Assembly (NCBI RefSeq): GCF_947492405.1
Contig: NZ_CANLMP010000001.1
Location: 1,116,001 to 1,180,000 of the forward strand
Direction of reading: 5' to 3'
DNA: 64,000 nt
DNA from: an uncultured Aquimarina sp.
Lineage (GTDB): Bacteria; Bacteroidota; Bacteroidia; Flavobacteriales; Flavobacteriaceae
Part shown: in pieces, positions 60,407 to 64,000 of the stretch
Numbering within the stretch: the stretch's first letter is position 1
Layout of the letters: each line of letters starts with the position of its first letter
Notes under the pieces: generated by a model
The model's input: only the letters and a program-made list of their open reading frames with translations
The model's database searches: none
Told to the model about the DNA's origin: nothing
Program-made: the position numbers and the translations under genes

Positions 60407-60487
60407 TAACTAAAAATGTTAAGCCTTCTTCCAGATAAGACGATTATTTTATATTTATGGTAGTAATATAAAAACGGCTTCCTTCTT

Positions 60488-61585
60488 ATGAATTCTTACA
60501 AATCCTTATTCATTCTATCTTTTATTTTATTAGTTAATAAGTCTTTTGCTCAAAAAATGCAATTCGAAGATTATGACCCACCTTCTACCCTAGTCGTTCC
60601 CGAAACTTTTATTAAGAAAGCTAAATTCCCTTTTATTGATGTACATAACCATCAGTTCAGAATGCCCACGCAAGACCTAAGCGAGCTTGTTAAAGAAATG
60701 GATAAACTGAATATGGTCGTTATGGTCAATTTATCCGGAAGAGGAAGAGGATCTGACGAACATCTAAAGGGTGCTTTGGAAAATGTAAAAACCAATGCAC
60801 CAAATCGTTTTATTGTCTTTACGAATATTAGCTTACAAGGAATTGATGATCCGGACTGGACTAAAAGAACAGTTTCTCAAATAGAAAATGATGTTGCAGC
60901 AGGAGCCAATGGATTAAAAATTTATAAAAGCCAAGGAATGGATAATAAGGATAGTAAAGGTAATCGAATAAAGATTGATGATCCGCGTATTGGACCTGTT
61001 TGGGAAAAATGTGGAGCATTAGGAATTCCGGTATTAATTCACGCTGCCGATCCTAAACCATTTTGGGATACACACGATAATCAAAATGAGAGATGGTTAG
61101 AATTAAAATTACGCTCGAGAAGAAAAAGAGACGCTAGTGTAACAGGTTCCTGGGAAACAATCATACAAGAACAACACAATATTTTCAGAAAACATAAAAA
61201 CACCAAATTTATCAATGCACATTTAGGTTGGTATGGAAATAATTTAGCCAAACTTGCTGAACTTATGGATGAAATACCAAATATGTATTCTGAAATAGGC
61301 GCCGTAATTGCAGAACTCGGAAGGCAACCTCGTAATGCTAAAGCTTTTTTAACCAAATATCAAGATAGAGTGATGTTCGGAAAAGATTCCTGGAATCCAG
61401 AGGAATACTATACTTATTTTAGAGTATTAGAATCTGATGACGAATACTTTCCATATTACAAAAGATATCACGCCTTCTGGAAAATGTATGGATTAGACCT
61501 AGATGATGAAGTGTTGAAAAAACTATATTACAAAAATGCGTTAAAAGTGATTCCTAATATTGACAAGAGTTTGTTTCCAAAATAA
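60488..61585 (+). CDS. Secreted amidohydrolase-2 family metal-dependent hydrolase
   Basis: A 365-residue protein with a signal peptide (about 1-21, NKSFAQ). Amidohydrolase-2 (PF04909-like) TIM-barrel features: FIDVHNHQF with the HxH ligands H53 and H55, the strand IPVLIHAADP, NAHLGWYGNN and the closing RVMFGKDSWN aspartate. These match the metal site of the family (decarboxylases and lactonases). Periplasmic location makes a role in processing extracellular aromatic or lactone compounds possible, but the substrate is unknown. It stands alone and ends with a 17-bp terminator shared with the next gene. Confidence 0.85.
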   Translation: MNSYKSLFILSFILLVNKSFAQKMQFEDYDPPSTLVVPETFIKKAKFPFIDVHNHQFRMPTQDLSELVKEMDKLNMVVMVNLSGRGRGSDEHLKGALENVKTNAPNRFIVFTNISLQGIDDPDWTKRTVSQIENDVAAGANGLKIYKSQGMDNKDSKGNRIKIDDPRIGPVWEKCGALGIPVLIHAADPKPFWDTHDNQNERWLELKLRSRRKRDASVTGSWETIIQEQHNIFRKHKNTKFINAHLGWYGNNLAKLAELMDEIPNMYSEIGAVIAELGRQPRNAKAFLTKYQDRVMFGKDSWNPEEYYTYFRVLESDDEYFPYYKRYHAFWKMYGLDLDDEVLKKLYYKNALKVIPNIDKSLFPK

Positions 61586-61600
61586 TATATCCCAAATAAG

Positions 61601-61640
61601 ATAATAAGAGAGTATTTCGAAAATACTCTCTTATTATTTT
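61601..61640. terminator. Bidirectional terminator, 17-bp perfect stem
   Basis: Arms 61601-61617 and 61621-61637 are perfect inverted repeats with the 3-nt loop CGA and a core GAGAGTATTT, between the convergent hydrolase and LRR genes. Confidence 0.9.
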
Positions 61641-61649
61641 CAGAATAAT

Positions 61650-64000
61650 CTATTGAATAATAATCATACTGGATACTTTCTTCACTCCAAACTCTGAAGT
61701 CAAAATGTATTGTCCAGTTGATAATCCTTCAGAATCCAATTGAAAAGTATTGTGCCCATCTTTTCCTTCATAACTAAATTCCTTTATTTTCTGACCACTT
61801 ATTGTATGTAGAATAAAATGAATTGACCTATTTCCATTTAAAACTACATCTGTATAAATTGGTGTACCTCGTTGTATAGGATTAGGATATGTTTTTATCG
61901 TATTAGCCTGATCAAATTCTTTATCAAATGAAGAAGAATTGTTAGTGGATCTAGAGGAAGTTATAGTAACTGTTTCCGGAACACTTCGTATTCTTAAGCC
62001 AGGAACCCCAAGACCTGTTATTCCACCAGTAGTATTTGTTACTTCACAAGAATATACCCCATCAACCGTTGCTATAAAAGAATCCACATTTGGGCCTGTA
62101 GGCGTCCAAGTATAATCGTTACCAGTTCCTCTAACATCAACAGAAACTACATTGGTTATTGGATTAAATTCAGTATTTACCTCGCGTTGAGGATTATAAT
62201 AAAAATTAATGGTACCAAAAGTGCTGTTATAAGGCAGAAGAGCATCAAAATGTAAATTGTTATTTATTACATTTAGGTTATTCAACGTTCTACCAGCACC
62301 AAATACATTAGATGGTAAAGTCAACCCGTCAAAAAGATTATCCCTTGCATTACATGATCTAATGTTTGGCATATTAGATATATCCAATGTCCCTTCTATT
62401 TGATTATCGGCAATTATAAAATATAGCATTTCATCATAAGTTCCAGACATGGTCAATTGACTCAATCCTAATCCTTGTACTCTGAAATCAAGTAGTTTTC
62501 GCATTCCCGAAATATCCATCGTCCTACCTGGAGTTACTGGATTATTATAAAAATATAACCTACTTAACTCTGGATTACTCCCAAAATTAAAATCCGTAAA
62601 CTGATTATCTCGTGCATTACATTGTTTAAGGTTTGGCATATTTGATATATCTAAAGTACCGGAAATTTGATTGTCTGAAATTATAAAGTACAGCATTTCA
62701 TTATATGTCCCAGAAACAATCAACCTTCCCAAATCTAATCCTTGTACTCTGAAATCAAGTAGTTTTCGCATTCCCGAAATATCCATGGTCAGACCTGGAG
62801 TTAGAGGGTTGTTATAAAAATATAACCTCCTTAATTCCGGGTTGCTCCCAAAGTTAAAATTTGTAAACTGATTATCTCGTGCATTACATTGTCTAAGGTT
62901 TGGCATATTAGATATATCCAGAGTACCGGAAATTTGATTCTCTTGAATAAGAAAATATAACATCTCATTATATGTCCCAGAAACGATCAATCGTCCTAGA
63001 TTTAATCCTTGAACTCTAAAATCCAATAATTTTCGCATTCCTGAAATATCCATCGTCCTACCTGGAGTTACCGGATTATTATAAAAATATAATCTGCTTA
63101 ACTCGGGATTAGTTCCAAAATTAAAATCAGTAAACTGGTTATCTCTTACATTACACTGCCTAAGATTTGGCATATTAGAAATATCTAAAGTCCCTGAAAT
63201 TTGGTTATCGGGAATAATCAGATATAACAGGTTATTGTATGTTCCTGAAATTACCAAATCGCTTAAACCTATACCTTGTACTCTAAAGTCAGTTAATTGA
63301 CGCATTGCAGAAATATCAATAATTTTACCTGCAATAAATGAAGGAGTTTGATAAATATATACTCTTTGCAATAATGGATTTACCCCAAAAATTATATCAG
63401 TAAGGTTATTATTATGAGCAATGATATCTAGCAAATCAGGCATTGTAGAAATATCCAGAATTCCGGATACGTTATTCTTCCCTATATTAAGTCGTTTTAG
63501 AGCTGTAAGATTAGAAAACGATGCCGGAATTGGTCCATTTAGGTTGTTATTGGACAATTTCAGTCCGGTAACTCTACAATTAGTAACGGTCACTCCATCC
63601 CAGGTTTCTATGGGGCCAGATAACCAATTTGTATTTCTAGTCCAGGAAGTTCCTCCAGTATTATTATACAAATCTACTAATGCCTGTCGATCCCTATCAT
63701 AATCGGTTATGCCAGCATTTATAATGCTTAGGCTAACTCCATTAGGAAGCGTTGCACTATCAACGATTACATTATAATCTCCAACATCCGTACTATCGAA
63801 GTTAGTAATAGTGAGTGTAGAAGATGTTGCTCCGCTAATATCTACACCGTCTAACGTCCATTGATAGGAGGATCCGGATATGGGAGATGTTAAGGTCGTA
63901 GATGTTCCTTCTACTATCGTAATATTCGAAAAGGCTTCAGCTTGTACAGAAATATTGGGTTGCCCTACTGTGCATTGGGCTTGTACTTTATTTGATAATA
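61650..64000 (-). CDS. Leucine-rich-repeat protein with Ig-like domain, T9SS cargo (N-terminus beyond edge)
   Basis: The frame is open from 61650 to the right edge (about 782 codons). The start codon lies just outside, because the first visible residues, LSNKVQAQCTVGQ, look like the end of a signal peptide. An Ig-like domain (YQWTLDGVDISGATS to DYNVIV) comes first. A plant-type LRR cap follows (QALVDLYNNTGGTSW, VTGLKLSNNNLNGPIP), then four 89-residue LRR-containing units and a partial fifth. A second Ig-like domain (VDVRGTGNDYTWTPTG) and a T9SS type A tail (KTYPNPIQRGTPIY to MIIIQ) complete it. It should be a cell-surface or released adhesion or binding protein. Confidence 0.88.
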   Translation of the reverse strand, partial: LSNKVQAQCTVGQPNISVQAEAFSNITIVEGTSTTLTSPISGSSYQWTLDGVDISGATSSTLTITNFDSTDVGDYNVIVDSATLPNGVSLSIINAGITDYDRDRQALVDLYNNTGGTSWTRNTNWLSGPIETWDGVTVTNCRVTGLKLSNNNLNGPIPASFSNLTALKRLNIGKNNVSGILDISTMPDLLDIIAHNNNLTDIIFGVNPLLQRVYIYQTPSFIAGKIIDISAMRQLTDFRVQGIGLSDLVISGTYNNLLYLIIPDNQISGTLDISNMPNLRQCNVRDNQFTDFNFGTNPELSRLYFYNNPVTPGRTMDISGMRKLLDFRVQGLNLGRLIVSGTYNEMLYFLIQENQISGTLDISNMPNLRQCNARDNQFTNFNFGSNPELRRLYFYNNPLTPGLTMDISGMRKLLDFRVQGLDLGRLIVSGTYNEMLYFIISDNQISGTLDISNMPNLKQCNARDNQFTDFNFGSNPELSRLYFYNNPVTPGRTMDISGMRKLLDFRVQGLGLSQLTMSGTYDEMLYFIIADNQIEGTLDISNMPNIRSCNARDNLFDGLTLPSNVFGAGRTLNNLNVINNNLHFDALLPYNSTFGTINFYYNPQREVNTEFNPITNVVSVDVRGTGNDYTWTPTGPNVDSFIATVDGVYSCEVTNTTGGITGLGVPGLRIRSVPETVTITSSRSTNNSSSFDKEFDQANTIKTYPNPIQRGTPIYTDVVLNGNRSIHFILHTISGQKIKEFSYEGKDGHNTFQLDSEGLSTGQYILTSEFGVKKVSSMIIIQ
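62394..63464 (-). repeat. 89-residue tandem repeats in the LRR protein (about 267 bp each)
   Basis: Units start at about 63464, 63194, 62927 and 62660, with a partial one from 62393. The three inner units (63194-62394) are very similar in both protein and DNA, with shared blocks such as DISNMPNLRQCN and MDISGMRKLLDFRVQGL. The first unit is more divergent. Confidence 0.85.

Overview
The window is AT-rich and reads as the chromosome of a marine-type member of the Bacteroidota, family Flavobacteriaceae (an Aquimarina-like genus would fit, but I cannot prove the genus). The evidence is type IX secretion (T9SS) C-terminal sorting domains on several secreted proteins, perfect copies of the Bacteroidota promoter -7 element TAnnTTTG, weak Shine-Dalgarno sequences, and families typical of this group (DUF5916, BatA-type, TIGR02757, DUF937 and DUF6146-like proteins). 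I see no rRNA, tRNA, CRISPR array, insertion sequence or prophage. Most genes look like ordinary core or lineage-specific chromosome.

Layout. 1-1442: the end of serC and complete serA (serine synthesis). 1536-5610: a minus-strand pair made of a small T9SS protein and a 1197-residue surface fibre, with 44 unbroken 14-residue YadA-type head repeats and a C-terminal S74 intramolecular chaperone. 5940-9316: small envelope proteins, then msrA-folE. 9464-13437: a DUF5916 outer-membrane protein, a LolD-like ATPase and a TIGR02757 protein. 13579-16866: a PhoX-like lipoprotein with an imelysin-like/di-haem peroxidase fusion. 16973-24441: a GAF histidine kinase, an FAD dehydrogenase, a NYN-LOTUS protein, small proteins, a porin and a DEAD-box helicase. 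24707-29226: a BatA-like protein overlapping a dihydroorotase homologue that has lost most metal ligands. 29240-33137: an envelope module of two DUF3887-like paralogues around an AlgE-like barrel and a tandem P-box (PilJ-type) protein, followed by a 665-bp gap with two matching palindromes. 33138-37248: a LAS-type metallopeptidase candidate, a carboxylesterase, and a PQQ sugar dehydrogenase fused to a second beta-propeller.

37260-41994: small soluble proteins, Crp/Fnr and AraC regulators, and an unlisted 42-residue peptide with a double-glycine-like leader and a Cys/His-rich core. 42099-49062: a GH31 lipoprotein, a large phytase-esterase/GDPD protein whose GDPD segments appear out of order, and a metallo-beta-lactamase-fold phosphodiesterase. 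49236-53634: a conserved protein of unknown function, a LytTR membrane regulator and small membrane proteins. 53699-58838: bcp, a cysteine-free endonuclease III, an ECF sigma factor with a 49-residue companion, and uvrA. 58924-64000: a peroxiredoxin, a secreted Arg/Tyr-rich protein behind a sigma-54-like promoter, an amidohydrolase, and the bulk of a leucine-rich-repeat T9SS protein running off the right edge.

The coherent theme is envelope and secreted biology (fibres, T9SS cargo, porins, lipoprotein enzymes) among housekeeping genes for DNA repair, oxidative-damage repair and amino-acid and pteridine synthesis. The best candidates for something undescribed are the 42-residue peptide, the permuted GDPD/phytase protein, the tandem P-box module with its palindromes, and the duplicated head-repeat fibre.
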